A stretch of DNA of 64,000 nt from Mucilaginibacter sp. KACC 22063 (GCF_028736115.1 NZ_CP117877.1:2418001-2482000), one strand, 5' to 3'. Counted from the stretch's first letter, positions 19,001 through 27,054 are shown. Notes: generated by a model not told the origin, from the sequence alone. A program made the numbers and translations.

Positions 19001-20282
19001 TTACCAGAGCCCATTGTGTACGGTTACCACCCGATACGTCATAATTGATGATTAACTGGCTGGCATCGCATGGCAAAACAGCAGGGTTAGCAGTTATAAA
19101 GGTGATAGAAGGCGGCGTGGTATATCTTACATGGTATATACCAGTGTTTGAGCATCCGGTTACCGTATTAGTAATTGTATAAACAAAATCATAAGGCGAA
19201 TGTCCGTCTAATCCGCTTAATGTAACCGTTGGCGAAGTGGCATTGGAGATGGTAACACCAGCAGGGTTTGTTGATGCCGATGTCCATTGCACAACCTCGT
19301 TGGCGTAACGTGGTTGTACGCCATTAAGTACGGTGCTGGTGCGGCCATCGCAATACGTAAAATAAGGTTCACCGCCAGCATCTGTAACATCCTGTGTAGG
19401 TGCCGATACATTGATGGTTACATCAGCAGTACCGTTTACGCACTGACCTGCAACCGTCCAGCGTACTTTATATATACCTGCTGTTAAATTACCCACACCA
19501 GTATTATTATCGTGGATATCACCAAAGCTTGGTACACTTGGACCGCTTATAAATGACCATGTACCTTGCTGCCCGTTTCCAATCCCCGCGAATGAAGCAT
19601 GTAAGCGTGCAATTGCCGTTGTTGAGTAACAGCTTACATTGATTGGGCTGTCTGCAAAAATGGCTTCGCCGCCAAGATTGGTAACACTTACATTGGATGA
19701 TGTTGAGCAACTGCCCGAACTGTTGGTGATAGTCCAGGTATATACAGAAGTGCCCACAGTTGGTCCTGTAGCCGGGAGAGTAATTGTTCCGTTAGGAGAG
19801 GTTGCCGGATTGGGTAATGGTAAGTTACCACTTACCGTCCATACACCTGTTTCACCGGCGGCTGGTGCATTTGCTGCCATAGTTACTACACCCGGGCAAG
19901 CTTTAATATTGGAGCCTGCATTGGCTATTGTAAGGTTTGATACGGTGTAAACTGCGTCATCGAAAACAGGGCTGCCATCAATACATTGCGAAGTAAGCCT
20001 GAAGGTATATGACTGCGACCTTGCATACCCGGTTACGGTAGCTGTTACGGTGCCATTGTTGTTGGTAGTTGCCGACACAGTAACTGCCGGGCCGCTAACC
20101 TGTGTCCATACAGGTTGTTGATTGATGGAACCGTTAATGTTTCCGGTTAAAATAAAAGCATCACCCGGGCATATGGTACGATCTGCACCTGCGTTTATTG
20201 TGCAGTTTTGAGCAAAAGATTTTACTCCTATAAAGCTTAAAAAAAAGCATAGAATAAGGCAGAGGCGTAAAGTTTTAGTCAT
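13014..20282 (-). CDS. Giant SprB-like surface protein with T9SS type-B C-terminal sorting domain
   Basis: 2422 residues. Signal peptide (1-24), then about 15 degenerate repeats of roughly 90-100 residues (about 25-1420) sharing the pattern NAGADQ..C..T..L.G..P..G.G.W...SGP..........G..YVFRWTI..G.C; two close tandem DUF11-like repeats and a third diverged one (about 1420-1800); four cadherin/Big_9-like repeats ending in TPNAGYTGTDTFTYTVKD-type sequence (about 1800-2170); another DUF11-like module; and a terminal sorting domain beginning IPEGFSPNGDGAHDKF with FYNRWGNLVY and ending GFITLKRQ. The terminal domain is the gliding_CTERM/type-B signal that sends proteins through the type IX system to the surface. 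Repetitive Ig-like architecture fits an adhesin or motility filament of the SprB type; the ligand is unknown. First gene of the operon with PorP/SprF-like and OmpA-like genes. Confidence 0.93.
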   Translation of the reverse strand: MTKTLRLCLILCFFLSFIGVKSFAQNCTINAGADRTICPGDAFILTGNINGSINQQPVWTQVSGPAVTVSATTNNNGTVTATVTGYARSQSYTFRLTSQCIDGSPVFDDAVYTVSNLTIANAGSNIKACPGVVTMAANAPAAGETGVWTVSGNLPLPNPATSPNGTITLPATGPTVGTSVYTWTITNSSGSCSTSSNVSVTNLGGEAIFADSPINVSCYSTTAIARLHASFAGIGNGQQGTWSFISGPSVPSFGDIHDNNTGVGNLTAGIYKVRWTVAGQCVNGTADVTINVSAPTQDVTDAGGEPYFTYCDGRTSTVLNGVQPRYANEVVQWTSASTNPAGVTISNATSPTVTLSGLDGHSPYDFVYTITNTVTGCSNTGIYHVRYTTPPSITFITANPAVLPCDASQLIINYDVSGGNRTQWALVSAPAGSQLQANAGINNFTTAADNLQPIVGMNKIGTYIIRFRRYNDDASGGCSDAYKDIAIVVSKSPYQANAGTSQLLACGTTSATLAGNAPLADDAGNGQWTQVSGPNTAVIANRSLNNTAISNLTSGVYVFRWIVTGGGADCGNSQSDVSVIVASPPTHVYAGADFTNCYATPVKLNADAPATTEKGTWSIVSESPATPASSITFADINDHNTLVSGLLANKTYTFRWTILNSCGSISDDVAVSTNATAGPKQAAAGTDQCLPSGTTSFTLNGNAPDAGETGIWTLVAGSPNTPAYTNANTQTVTGAVNGTYRFEWQLTKGGCISSRDTVVITTSPPTTQAQINGGTTATDQCGLDPITLNATNAALRPGEVGTWTQTEGPGGVTISSPNGTSTTISGLAEGRYKFRYTITNNACSTSFAEISYNLTDRPTPSNAHVDNISTISLCDATSTALNANVITVGQGLWVVQSGPNSPTFSNLNDPKATISGLILGKYVLTWRSSNGTICSPSETSVTVVVHQSANAGADQNLCNTTTTVLAGNEGSDGTWTLVSALPAGTAPVTISKNGSASGFGNSAIVTGLTPGATYVFRYTINTGTVAGQDAGGCGTLTDDVTVNVSGPPSIANAGADQQICIANTTSVTLAAVAPTVGTGAWSLVSRPIGSVATINNPSSNSTTLDNLTVPGDYLLQWTVSYANCQGNLSSNDIVRISVYSPPTVAQPMTDQLNACVGNVTLTGTTPTSGIGTWTFVPNSSSDTRTPTIDAPNSPITTVSNLVVDPSNPYRFRWTISSGPCTASSADVNVTVKDQTPAVANAGTVSNVCEPSSDTPAAVTLASTNTNLTGNDVGTWTVTAQPSGSPAVTFNNIHNATATASGLIPGAYTFTWTITNNSECTSTSSVSFSVLAAPSQADAGPANASYCLNNPVVLSANTPTAGTGTWTVVYKPSGAADPVFSSVNANNATVSNLIPGNYIFRWTISNGTCADTFDDISITTANCDVDLTVTNSDGKATYIPGTANTYTVVVSNVGSSSANGATVTYPFPNGTSGNWTATFSGGATGTASGTGSIIETVNIPAGGAVTYTVALNIPLTQTGNVTTTATATTPSGSTDPTPANNTATDTDVLTNTVDLSITNTDGKTSYVPGTTNTYTVVATNSGAINVTGAAISYPLPSGVTGSWTATYSGGATGAASGSGSINESVNMPAGSTVTYTVTANVPTTQTGNLTTTATITAPAGIIDSTPANNTATDVDAINNSVDLSITQTVSNPTPPANTNVTFTITANNNGPLTASNVNVTDLLPSGYTFVSATPSVGTYNSTNGNWNIGNMTNGASNTLTIIATVNPTGNYTNTATIGSSNTESNTNNNTSQAAVNPQSPPVANNDAAATPANTPVTINLISNDTQSSGNLNPASVTITQQPQHGTVTVDPSTGVATYTPNAGYTGPDTFTYTVKDVNGGTSNVATANITIDKAPQANNDNAATNPNSPVNLTLLTNDVNGDGTIVPSTVTVVQQPQNGKVTINPTTGVATYTPNNGYTGTDAFTYTVKDSNGATSNVATATITINKGPQANDDSAVTGQNTPVNITVLNNDVSSNSTLVPSTVTVIQQPLHGTVSINLTTGVATYTPNAGYSGTDNFTYTVKDANGATSNIANVTITIPQGPAAVNDNATTTPNTPVQIDIPANDTPGSAPLDPTTVTIISQPAHGTVVLDPSTGRVTYVPSTNYTGTDQFTYTIKDQNGNTSNVATVNIAITDKPVIGLAKSLTTIAKNLNGSYDVTYTFTVGNYGVTDLTNISVKDDLRPTFPSEQFQVKSIRTLGRLQVNVNYDGNSNAELLASGNPLVRNQVERIEMVVNVTVLTGGATYLNRAYASGTSVTGATTTDQSTDGLQPDPDVNGNVSPSNPTPVVLSRPTIKIPEGFSPNGDGAHDKFVIEGTSGRRVSLEFYNRWGNLVYRNNSYQNDWDGKTNQGIHIGDDLPEGTYYYIIRIDDTDKYVGFITLKRQ
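13770..14895 (-). repeat. Four tandem ~282-bp repeats within the surface-protein gene
   Basis: Four consecutive units of about 94 codons, boundaries near 14895, 14610, 14330, 14045 and 13770. Each encodes a stretch beginning with A-N-D followed by N/T/P-rich linker and ending YTPNxGYxGTDxFTYTVKD. They are similar at DNA level and form an obvious internal recombination target. Confidence 0.85.
15250..16020 (-). repeat. Two tandem ~380-bp DUF11-like repeats within the surface-protein gene
   Basis: Two adjacent units encode near-parallel proteins (VDLTVTNSDGKATYIPGT and VDLSITNTDGKTSYVPGT, each followed by NTYTVV and a Gly/Ser/Thr-rich stretch such as GGATGTASGTGSI). A third, more diverged unit follows downstream in the gene. 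Confidence 0.8.
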
Positions 20283-20368
20283 ACATTACAGCAAAATGCA
20301 TTCTGCTAAACATGCCGATAGGAGATAAGCAATACCCTGAGCGTATCAGAAATTTAAAAAAGAAATGA

Positions 20369-20482
20369 ATGGGTAAAGTTTATTACATAAAGACCTGGTT
20401 AATAATTGCAGAACTTATTATAGTTTGTTTAGTGTTTGCGATTACGTATACGGTAAAGGATGACGAAAGGATTTATAAATAA
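20369..20482 (+). CDS. Possible small single-membrane-span protein (37 aa)
   Basis: A short frame from the ATG at 20369 encodes MGKVYYIKTW, then a hydrophobic span (LIIAELIIVCLVFAITYTV) and a charged tail (KDDERIYK), the layout of small bitopic membrane proteins. It lies in the 426-bp gap between the divergent surface-protein and pta genes and is too short for statistical support. No clear promoter or ribosome site seen. Confidence 0.35.
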   Translation: MGKVYYIKTWLIIAELIIVCLVFAITYTVKDDERIYK

Positions 20483-20708
20483 ATACTATACAACTTAAAG
20501 GGGTGATTAAATATTCATTGGCCTTTTAATTTGTTGTTCAACTTTACAGCACAAAAAAATGGGAAAAATGTAAAACAACATCTTTCCCATTAGGTTGACA
20601 CAAAGATATATTTAAAAATTAATTCTCAATGGCGTTTAAAATTTTATTCGCATTGCACAGCAGCATGTGTTAAAGTTTTAATATTGCACAAATAAAAAAT
20701 CTCCGTCT
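20483..20708. other. Intergenic region upstream of pta
   Basis: AT-rich DNA. An inverted repeat AATGGGAAA / TTTCCCATT (20558-20591) could be a weak terminator for the possible small gene. TAATATTG near 20684-20691 is one mismatch from the -7 consensus and could serve pta. Nothing else is supported. Confidence 0.4.
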
Positions 20709-22802
20709 ATGATAAAGACTGTATTTGTAGCCAGTACAGAACCGTACAGCGGTAAATCGCTTGTGTCGCTGGGGCTGGTCAATATGCTTTTAGGCAAAGC
20801 ACAGAAAATAGGTTTTTTTAAACCTATTACAGGCCAAAGTATCCAGCAAAAGAAAGATAACCACATCGATACTATACTTAGCCATTTTGATCTGCCTATT
20901 GCTTATGATGATACAAATGCCTTTACCTGGCAGGAAGCCATGCGGCAGGTAGATACCGAAAGCCAGGGTGAGATGATCGATACCATTATCCGCAAGTTTA
21001 AGTACTTGGAAGACAAGTATGATTTTACCGTAATTGAAGGTACTGATTACCAGGGAGAAGGTGCGGCTTTTGAATTTGAAATTAACGCACAGATCGCAAA
21101 AAATCTTCGCGCCCCGGTGATCATCGTTATATCGGGCGAAAAGAAATCTACCGCACAAATTGTAAACGGGTCGCTTACCGCCATCCGTAATTTTGATTCG
21201 CGCGAGATACAGGTACTGGCTATTGTAGCCAATAAGGTTAGTGAGGATAATGTACAGGATGTGCAGGAACTGCTTACGCAGCAGATTTCCTCAGAAATAT
21301 TAGTATCGGTTATCCCAGAAAACAAAAGCCTGCAAAACCCCACAATGAAAGAAGTGCTTGAAAAGCTGAACGGTAAATTACTGTTCGGTAATGAGCATCT
21401 TTCAAACCAGGTGGATAACTTTGTGACCGGCGCCATGCAGGTACCTAACTTTTTAAATTACCTGAAAGAGAACGTATTGATTGTTACGCCCGGCGACCGT
21501 GGCGATATCATTATCAGTGCTTTACAGGCCAACTTATCAACCAGTTATTCAAAGGTTGCAGGTATTGTGTTAACAGCTGGTTATCAGCCGGAAGAGCCGA
21601 TTGTACGCCTGATAGAAGGTTTGCAAACCGTTGTGCCGATTATAGCAGTACAAACCGGTACATTTGAAACAAGCAATATCGTAGGCGCTATTCGATCAAA
21701 AATTTCAAGCGGCGATACCAAAAAGATCCAGCTTGCTATTGATACGTTTAACAAGTATGTAAGCATCCCTGAACTTGATAAACGGCTGATCACTTTTAAG
21801 CCATCGGGCATAACGCCGCGTATGTTTCAGTACCAGATTACCAACTGGGCGAAAAGCAATAAAAAGCACATCGTATTACCAGAAGGCACAGATGAAAGGA
21901 TACTGAAAGCTGCCGCAAGGTTAATTTCGCAAGATATTGTATCGCTAACCCTTTTAGGTAATAAGGATGAAATTTTAGCCTTGGTTAGCAGACTGGATAT
22001 TAACCTTGACCTGAACAAGATCAACATTATAGACCCGCATCAGAGTGAGTACTATGATGATTTTGTAAACACACTTTACGAGCTGCGTAAAACCAAAAAT
22101 GTAAACATGGAAATGGCCAGGGATATGATGACAGACGTATCCTATTTTGGCACCATGATGGTTTACAAAGGCTTTGCCGATGGCATGGTATCAGGAGCGG
22201 TGCACACTACACAGCATACCATTCGCCCGGCTTTGCAGTTTGTAAAAACCAAGCCTGGTATATCAGTGGTATCATCAGTGTTTTTTATGTGCCTGCCAGA
22301 CCGTGTATCGGTTTTCGGCGACTGTGCAGTTAACCCAAATCCAACGGCAGAGCAACTGGCAGAAATTGCTATTTCATCGGCAGAAAGCAGCCAGCGTTTC
22401 GGCATTGAACCAAGGGTAGCGATGTTATCCTATTCGTCAGGTACCTCTGGCGAAGGTGAGGATGTAGAAAAGGTACGCCGGGCCACAGAAATAGTTAAAC
22501 AAAAACGCCCCGACCTAAAAATTGAAGGGCCTATACAGTATGATGCAGCTGTTGACCCGGTAGTTGGCAGCAGCAAAATGCCGGGATCTGAAGTGGCAGG
22601 AAGGGCAAGCGTATTAATTTTCCCGGATCTGAATACAGGTAACAATACATACAAGGCGGTACAACGCGAAACAGGTGCATTGGCAATAGGCCCGATGTTG
22701 CAGGGACTAAACAAACCGGTAAATGATTTAAGCCGGGGCTGTACGGTTGACGACGTTTTTAATACAGTAATTATCACAGCCATACAGTGCCAGGACAAAT
22801 AA
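20709..22802 (+). CDS. pta: Phosphate acetyltransferase, long form
   Basis: 697 residues. An N-terminal P-loop domain like dethiobiotin synthetase (VASTEPYSGKSLVSLGL, residues 7-23), a central DRTGG domain (about 210-330) and the catalytic PTA_PTB domain (about 373-695, starting NKKHIVLPEGTDERILKAA, with SYSSGTSGEGEDVEKV and GPIQYDAAVDP). This is the full-length type II Pta seen in E. coli, where the N-terminal part stabilises and tunes the enzyme. It converts acetyl-CoA and phosphate to acetyl-phosphate and CoA; the downstream acetate kinase gene starts 14 bp after the stop, so the two form the overflow/acetate-assimilation operon. Confidence 0.96.
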   Translation: MIKTVFVASTEPYSGKSLVSLGLVNMLLGKAQKIGFFKPITGQSIQQKKDNHIDTILSHFDLPIAYDDTNAFTWQEAMRQVDTESQGEMIDTIIRKFKYLEDKYDFTVIEGTDYQGEGAAFEFEINAQIAKNLRAPVIIVISGEKKSTAQIVNGSLTAIRNFDSREIQVLAIVANKVSEDNVQDVQELLTQQISSEILVSVIPENKSLQNPTMKEVLEKLNGKLLFGNEHLSNQVDNFVTGAMQVPNFLNYLKENVLIVTPGDRGDIIISALQANLSTSYSKVAGIVLTAGYQPEEPIVRLIEGLQTVVPIIAVQTGTFETSNIVGAIRSKISSGDTKKIQLAIDTFNKYVSIPELDKRLITFKPSGITPRMFQYQITNWAKSNKKHIVLPEGTDERILKAAARLISQDIVSLTLLGNKDEILALVSRLDINLDLNKINIIDPHQSEYYDDFVNTLYELRKTKNVNMEMARDMMTDVSYFGTMMVYKGFADGMVSGAVHTTQHTIRPALQFVKTKPGISVVSSVFFMCLPDRVSVFGDCAVNPNPTAEQLAEIAISSAESSQRFGIEPRVAMLSYSSGTSGEGEDVEKVRRATEIVKQKRPDLKIEGPIQYDAAVDPVVGSSKMPGSEVAGRASVLIFPDLNTGNNTYKAVQRETGALAIGPMLQGLNKPVNDLSRGCTVDDVFNTVIITAIQCQDK

Positions 22803-22816
22803 TCAGCAGATCAATA

Positions 22817-24022
22817 ATGAATATCCTTGTAATCAACTCGGGCAGCAGCTCAATCAAATATCAACTCTTTAAAATGCCTTCTACCACGCCTGTTTGTTCG
22901 GGCATGGTAGACAGGATCGGCTTAGACCAATCAACTATCACTTACAAAGCATCTATACACGGTGAAGAAAAGGAAGTGAGCAAGCAAATGGAGATACCAG
23001 ACCATGAAGCTGCTATTAAGGAAGTTAATATACTGCTGATGGATGCTGCCATTGGTGTTATCAAAAATCCGGATGATATTGAAATTGTAGGGCACAGGAT
23101 AGTACACGGAGGCGAATTTTTTACTTCGACAACCGTTATTACACCAGATGTTAAAGAAAAGTTGAAAGCTACCTTTCAGCTTGCCCCATTACATAACCCC
23201 TCTGCCTATACCGGCATAGAAGTAGCCGAGAAAATATTCAGTAAGGCTAAGCACATCGGTGTATTTGATACAGCTTTTTTTCAAACACTTCCGGAGCATG
23301 CTTACAGATATGCTATTCCCAACAGTTACTATAAAGATTATAATATACGCGCTTATGGCTTTCATGGTACCAGCCATAAATATGTTTCGGCACAGGCATC
23401 CAAATATTTAAATAAACCACAGAGCAAACTGATTACCATTCACCTGGGGAATGGTTGCAGTATAAGTGCGGTAGATGGTGGTAAAGCGGTTGACACCAGC
23501 ATGGGTTTTGGTCCGTTGGATGGTCTGATAATGGGAACACGCTCGGGCAGTATTGATCCTACTGTTATTTTTTATCTGGTTAACCAGCTTGGCTATGATA
23601 TTGAGCAGGTAAGTAATTTGTTAAACAAACGCAGCGGTATGGTGGGTTTAACAGGTTACAGCGATATGCGCGATGTGACCAAAGCCATACAAGAGGGAAG
23701 TGATGAAGCGAAACTGGCCTATGATATGTATACCTACAGGATTAAAAAATTTATAGGGGCCTATGCTGCGGCATTAAACGGAGTTGATGCCATTGTATTT
23801 ACAGCAGGCGTTGGTGAAAATGATGCGGTTGTACGCCAAATGGCTTGTAGCGGCCTTGATTATCTGGGTATAGCAATTGACGAGGAGATAAACAAGAAAA
23901 GAGAAAAGGGTATCAGGGAAATAAGCAAGGCAGATTCAAAAGTAAAAGTACTGATTGTGCCCACTAACGAGGAGCTGGAAATAGCCAATCAGTGCCTGGA
24001 GTTGAACAGCCACTTAAATTAA
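22817..24022 (+). CDS. ackA: Acetate kinase
   Basis: 401 residues from the ATG at 22817; an upstream in-frame GTG at 22787 would overlap pta and add a non-conserved leader, so I reject it. Family motifs: NSGSSSIKYQLF (near the N-terminus), HRIVHGGE, FDTAFFQTLP, GFHGTSHKYV, HLGNGCSISAV, DTSMGFGPLDGLIMGTRSG and FTAGVGEN. Transfers phosphate between acetyl-phosphate and ADP, completing the Pta-AckA pathway. Second gene of the pta-ackA operon, followed by a hairpin. Confidence 0.97.
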   Translation: MNILVINSGSSSIKYQLFKMPSTTPVCSGMVDRIGLDQSTITYKASIHGEEKEVSKQMEIPDHEAAIKEVNILLMDAAIGVIKNPDDIEIVGHRIVHGGEFFTSTTVITPDVKEKLKATFQLAPLHNPSAYTGIEVAEKIFSKAKHIGVFDTAFFQTLPEHAYRYAIPNSYYKDYNIRAYGFHGTSHKYVSAQASKYLNKPQSKLITIHLGNGCSISAVDGGKAVDTSMGFGPLDGLIMGTRSGSIDPTVIFYLVNQLGYDIEQVSNLLNKRSGMVGLTGYSDMRDVTKAIQEGSDEAKLAYDMYTYRIKKFIGAYAAALNGVDAIVFTAGVGENDAVVRQMACSGLDYLGIAIDEEINKKREKGIREISKADSKVKVLIVPTNEELEIANQCLELNSHLN

Positions 24023-24029
24023 ACTGATG

Positions 24030-24056
24030 GTGCCTTCCTTAGTTTTGGGAAGGCAC
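24030..24056. terminator. Hairpin between convergent ackA and helicase genes
   Basis: GTGCCTTCC pairs perfectly with GGAAGGCAC (9 bp) around a 9-nt loop, 8 bp after the ackA stop. There is no T-tract on either side, so it is a hairpin of terminator position but not canonical form. Confidence 0.5.
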
Positions 24057-24061
24057 TGAAA

Positions 24062-25969
24062 TTATGTTAAATCGGGAAAGTCCCAAACGCTTTGATAACC
24101 GCCATGCTGTTCAGCATAGGCAATAAAATCAGCATAAAAAGGCAATTGTGCAATAGTGGCACTGTCGCCAATAACAACCAGCTTTTTACGCGCACGCGTC
24201 ATGGCTACGTTCATGCGTCTTATATCGGCCAAAAAGCCGATCTCACCTTCCGTGTTGCTACGCGTCATGCTGATATAAACAATGTCGCGTTCCTGTCCCT
24301 GGAAACTATCTATCGTATTAACAGTGATCTTATCCTGATGCTTTGTCAATAAAGGTGAGCTTTTAAAAAAATCATCCAGTATCCTGATCTGTTCTTTATA
24401 AGGAGATATCACAGCTACAGTGGGTAATTCTTTATTTAGAGATTTTTCTTCTGCTTCAATAACTAATTGCTCAAGGTGCCGAATTAAAAATGCCGCTTCT
24501 TCGGGATTAGTAGAACTGGTGCCTTCCAACTTTTCGTCATATCCTGCTCCTGCGGTATCAATAAAAATCAATGGCAAATCACCATCAAAAAGCCGCTGAT
24601 GTGCTACACCTTCATAAGCTTTTAACCGGTTACTATAAAACTCTTTTGATGAAAATCCCATGATCACCTCGTTCATGCGGTACTGTTCTTCCAATAATAC
24701 CACGGCTTCAGGGTGCTTTGCGGTCAGTTTTTCAAGTAGCGTGATGCTAAGGCCTTTTCTGCCAGCTTCTGCTGATTTGATAGTTGGCGGCAGTTGTAGA
24801 TGGTCGCCTGCTAAAACTACTTTATCAGCTTTTAAAATGGGTATCCAGCAGGCGGGTTCCAAGGCCTGGCCTGCCTCGTCAATAACGGTAGTTTTAAATG
24901 TTTTGTCTTTGATGGTATAATGCGCAGCGCCAACTAATGTAGCGGTAATTACCTGGGCTTTGGCAGCCAGATCATCAATGATAAATTGCTCTGACTTATC
25001 CACCTCTCTCATAATCTTATGAGCTTCGTCAAACAAAGCCTTGCGCTGCTCGCGCTCTGCACGGCCAAAGCTTCGCTTGTATTTATGCGCCATGTTCTTA
25101 TACTCGGCAGCCTGCTTCTTTAAGTCCTTGATCTGTTTGTTATAGCTGTGAGCTGCGATCTTACTATCAAGGGTTAAAGACATCAGTTTATCAGAAACCC
25201 GTGCCGGATTGCCTATGCGCAAAACGTTTAAACCTGCATTAAATAACTTTTCGCTTAAAAGATCAACTGCCGTATTGCTTGGAGCCACAACCAGTACCTG
25301 CTCATTCTTTTGTGTTACTAAAGCTTTGATAGCCTCAACCAGGGTAGTGGTTTTGCCGGTTCCCGGCGGACCGTGCACAATAGCAAGGTCCTGGGCAGCC
25401 AAAATATTTTGTACAGCAATATTTTGTGAGGCATTTAGCGATGCGAAATTTTCACCATCCCGATTATCGAATGCAGGTGCTTTTAAACCTGTGAGTATCT
25501 CAATCAGCCGACTTTGCTTAGGGTCGTCAATTTTTTTACCGGCCTGTTTCAGTGCCAGTTCCATTTCCTTATAGCTGTTTTCGTCGAAAAGCAGATCGAC
25601 ACCCAGTTTGCCTGCATCCGCCCAATCTGGCAGTTCATCAGTTCGTAAGGTAAGTTTTAAACGGTTACCGCCCTGGTAATTTATGATGCCTTCTGCACGG
25701 TCTGTTTTGGGATTATGGTTGGAGAACAAGGCAACCGATGCTCCAAACCTGAACTGGTGCGCAATGTCATGATGCGTAGTGCGTTCCAACTCAACAGTGA
25801 TGTAATCTCCACGGCTTGGTTCTGTACCCCTTATGGCTACCGGGTACCATGCCATACCTGCCGCACGGCGTTCGGTTACTGATGTGGTTTCGGCAAGCCT
25901 GAGATAGTTTTGCCTGTCTTCCTTGCGTTCGATATTAAGTAAGCCAAGCAGGTCACTGAAATAATCCAT
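24062..25969 (-). CDS. Superfamily 1 DNA/RNA helicase (IGHMBP2/Upf1-like)
   Basis: 635 residues from the ATG at 25967-25969; an earlier in-frame start at 26035 adds 22 residues that do not look like the family. Motifs in order: Walker A GPPGTGKTT (200-208), motif Ia VVAPSNTAVDLL, Walker B/II VIDEAGQALE, motif III GDHLQLPPT, motif IV LLEEQYRMN, motif V VNTIDSFQGQERDIV and motif VI NVAMTRARKKLVVIGD. This is the Upf1-like SF1 helicase group, widespread in Bacteroidota and usually solitary. Probably unwinds DNA or RNA in repair or RNA turnover; the exact role is unknown. Converges with ackA. Confidence 0.92.
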   Translation of the reverse strand: MDYFSDLLGLLNIERKEDRQNYLRLAETTSVTERRAAGMAWYPVAIRGTEPSRGDYITVELERTTHHDIAHQFRFGASVALFSNHNPKTDRAEGIINYQGGNRLKLTLRTDELPDWADAGKLGVDLLFDENSYKEMELALKQAGKKIDDPKQSRLIEILTGLKAPAFDNRDGENFASLNASQNIAVQNILAAQDLAIVHGPPGTGKTTTLVEAIKALVTQKNEQVLVVAPSNTAVDLLSEKLFNAGLNVLRIGNPARVSDKLMSLTLDSKIAAHSYNKQIKDLKKQAAEYKNMAHKYKRSFGRAEREQRKALFDEAHKIMREVDKSEQFIIDDLAAKAQVITATLVGAAHYTIKDKTFKTTVIDEAGQALEPACWIPILKADKVVLAGDHLQLPPTIKSAEAGRKGLSITLLEKLTAKHPEAVVLLEEQYRMNEVIMGFSSKEFYSNRLKAYEGVAHQRLFDGDLPLIFIDTAGAGYDEKLEGTSSTNPEEAAFLIRHLEQLVIEAEEKSLNKELPTVAVISPYKEQIRILDDFFKSSPLLTKHQDKITVNTIDSFQGQERDIVYISMTRSNTEGEIGFLADIRRMNVAMTRARKKLVVIGDSATIAQLPFYADFIAYAEQHGGYQSVWDFPDLT

Positions 25970-26093
25970 CCTGCAAAAGTAATAAAGCGTTATCAGCTGC
26001 AAGTACTTTTGATAAATCAAACCAAATAGCCTCAACGCTGTTGGATGTAGGGTATGAATTATTAAGATTTATCATTACCTTATTTCAATACTT

Positions 26094-26420
26094 ATGGAAC
26101 AATTTCTTGCTTCACTGGTTAGCTACATTTCATTAGTTCCCCCGTTTCTCGTATTTGTAGCAACTTGTTATTACCTTTCTAAGAAAGCTGATACAGATTC
26201 TATATTACTCTTCGTTGGTTCGGGCATTGTATTACTGGTATCTGCATTTTTTATTTATATGCCACGTTTTATGCAGATTAGGGCTATGTCACAACAGGAA
26301 GCAATTTATTATTATGGTATTGCAGGTACGATCAACTTTTTAGCTGGTATTTGCTTTGCAGTGGGTTTACTGTTGCTGATCATCAATAAAGTAAATGCTC
26401 AAAAGCAGATGAAAATATAA
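26094..26420 (+). CDS. Small three-span membrane protein of unknown function
   Basis: 108 residues with three predicted membrane segments (about 8-29, 36-56 and 77-99) and a short polar C-terminal tail (NKVNAQKQMKI). I recognise no family. It is divergent from the helicase (125 bp between starts) and stands alone. Confidence 0.7.
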   Translation: MEQFLASLVSYISLVPPFLVFVATCYYLSKKADTDSILLFVGSGIVLLVSAFFIYMPRFMQIRAMSQQEAIYYYGIAGTINFLAGICFAVGLLLLIINKVNAQKQMKI

Positions 26421-26466
26421 TTCTGTCCTGCTCATGAGCATTTATTAAGTAAAAAGGCAATGCTAT

Positions 26467-26844
26467 TTATTTGCTTTTCTTAGCTTCGTCTTCAATTCTG
26501 AGGCTTTCTTTATGAATAGCATTCATCAGTTCTTCTATAAACTCAGGAGATAAGCCTTCTGAAGCGCCATTTTTCTTTGCTTCATTTACAACCTGCTGAA
26601 ATCTTGCCGGTTGTAGCGGTGGAATGTTGTTCTTTGCTTTGTAAACTCCTATAGCCTGTACTATTCTTTCACGTTCGCCAATCAGTTTGATCAGTTGCTT
26701 ATCTATCGAATCAATACGCGACCGGGCACTGCCGAAATCTGCTGATGTATTAATGGTTGACTGCGCTTTAGTATTTGTTATTGCAAAGGCGAACAAAAAG
26801 ATAAATGCGAATACTGTTTTTAATAGCGATGATGTAATATTCAT
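26467..26844 (-). CDS. Exported AroQ-type chorismate mutase-like protein
   Basis: 125 residues with a signal peptide (cleavage near NTKAQ, about residue 28) followed by one AroQ helical domain. Aligning by eye to E. coli chorismate mutase, R41, R58, K69 and R81 match the substrate-binding R11, R28, K39 and R51; the position of Q88 carries an acidic residue and E52 is replaced by Phe, as hydrophobic residues occur in PchB-type isochorismate-pyruvate lyases. So the fold is well supported, but chorismate mutase versus isochorismate-pyruvate lyase activity is not settled. Export to the periplasm is unusual for this pathway. Monocistronic. Confidence 0.75.
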   Translation of the reverse strand: MNITSSLLKTVFAFIFLFAFAITNTKAQSTINTSADFGSARSRIDSIDKQLIKLIGERERIVQAIGVYKAKNNIPPLQPARFQQVVNEAKKNGASEGLSPEFIEELMNAIHKESLRIEDEAKKSK

Positions 26845-27054
26845 GATATTTTAGTTGAATACTATAATAACGGCGAATATTGCTTTAATATGCGCTTTAA
26901 TATGTTATTTTTTTGTTAATAGATGCTTTGAATGATACTACTTAAATTTAAGTAATTCTTGTTTATCTCCTGCATAAGATTGTGCAAACGCATATATTTA
27001 CGTCAACTGGCCTTATTTATTCAATCTTATCATCTAATTCTATTCAATTAAAAA
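26845..27054. other. Divergent intergenic region
   Basis: 210 bp of AT-rich DNA between the divergent chorismate-mutase-like and DUF6624-like genes. No promoter element close to consensus and no RNA structure could be supported by eye. Confidence 0.5.
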
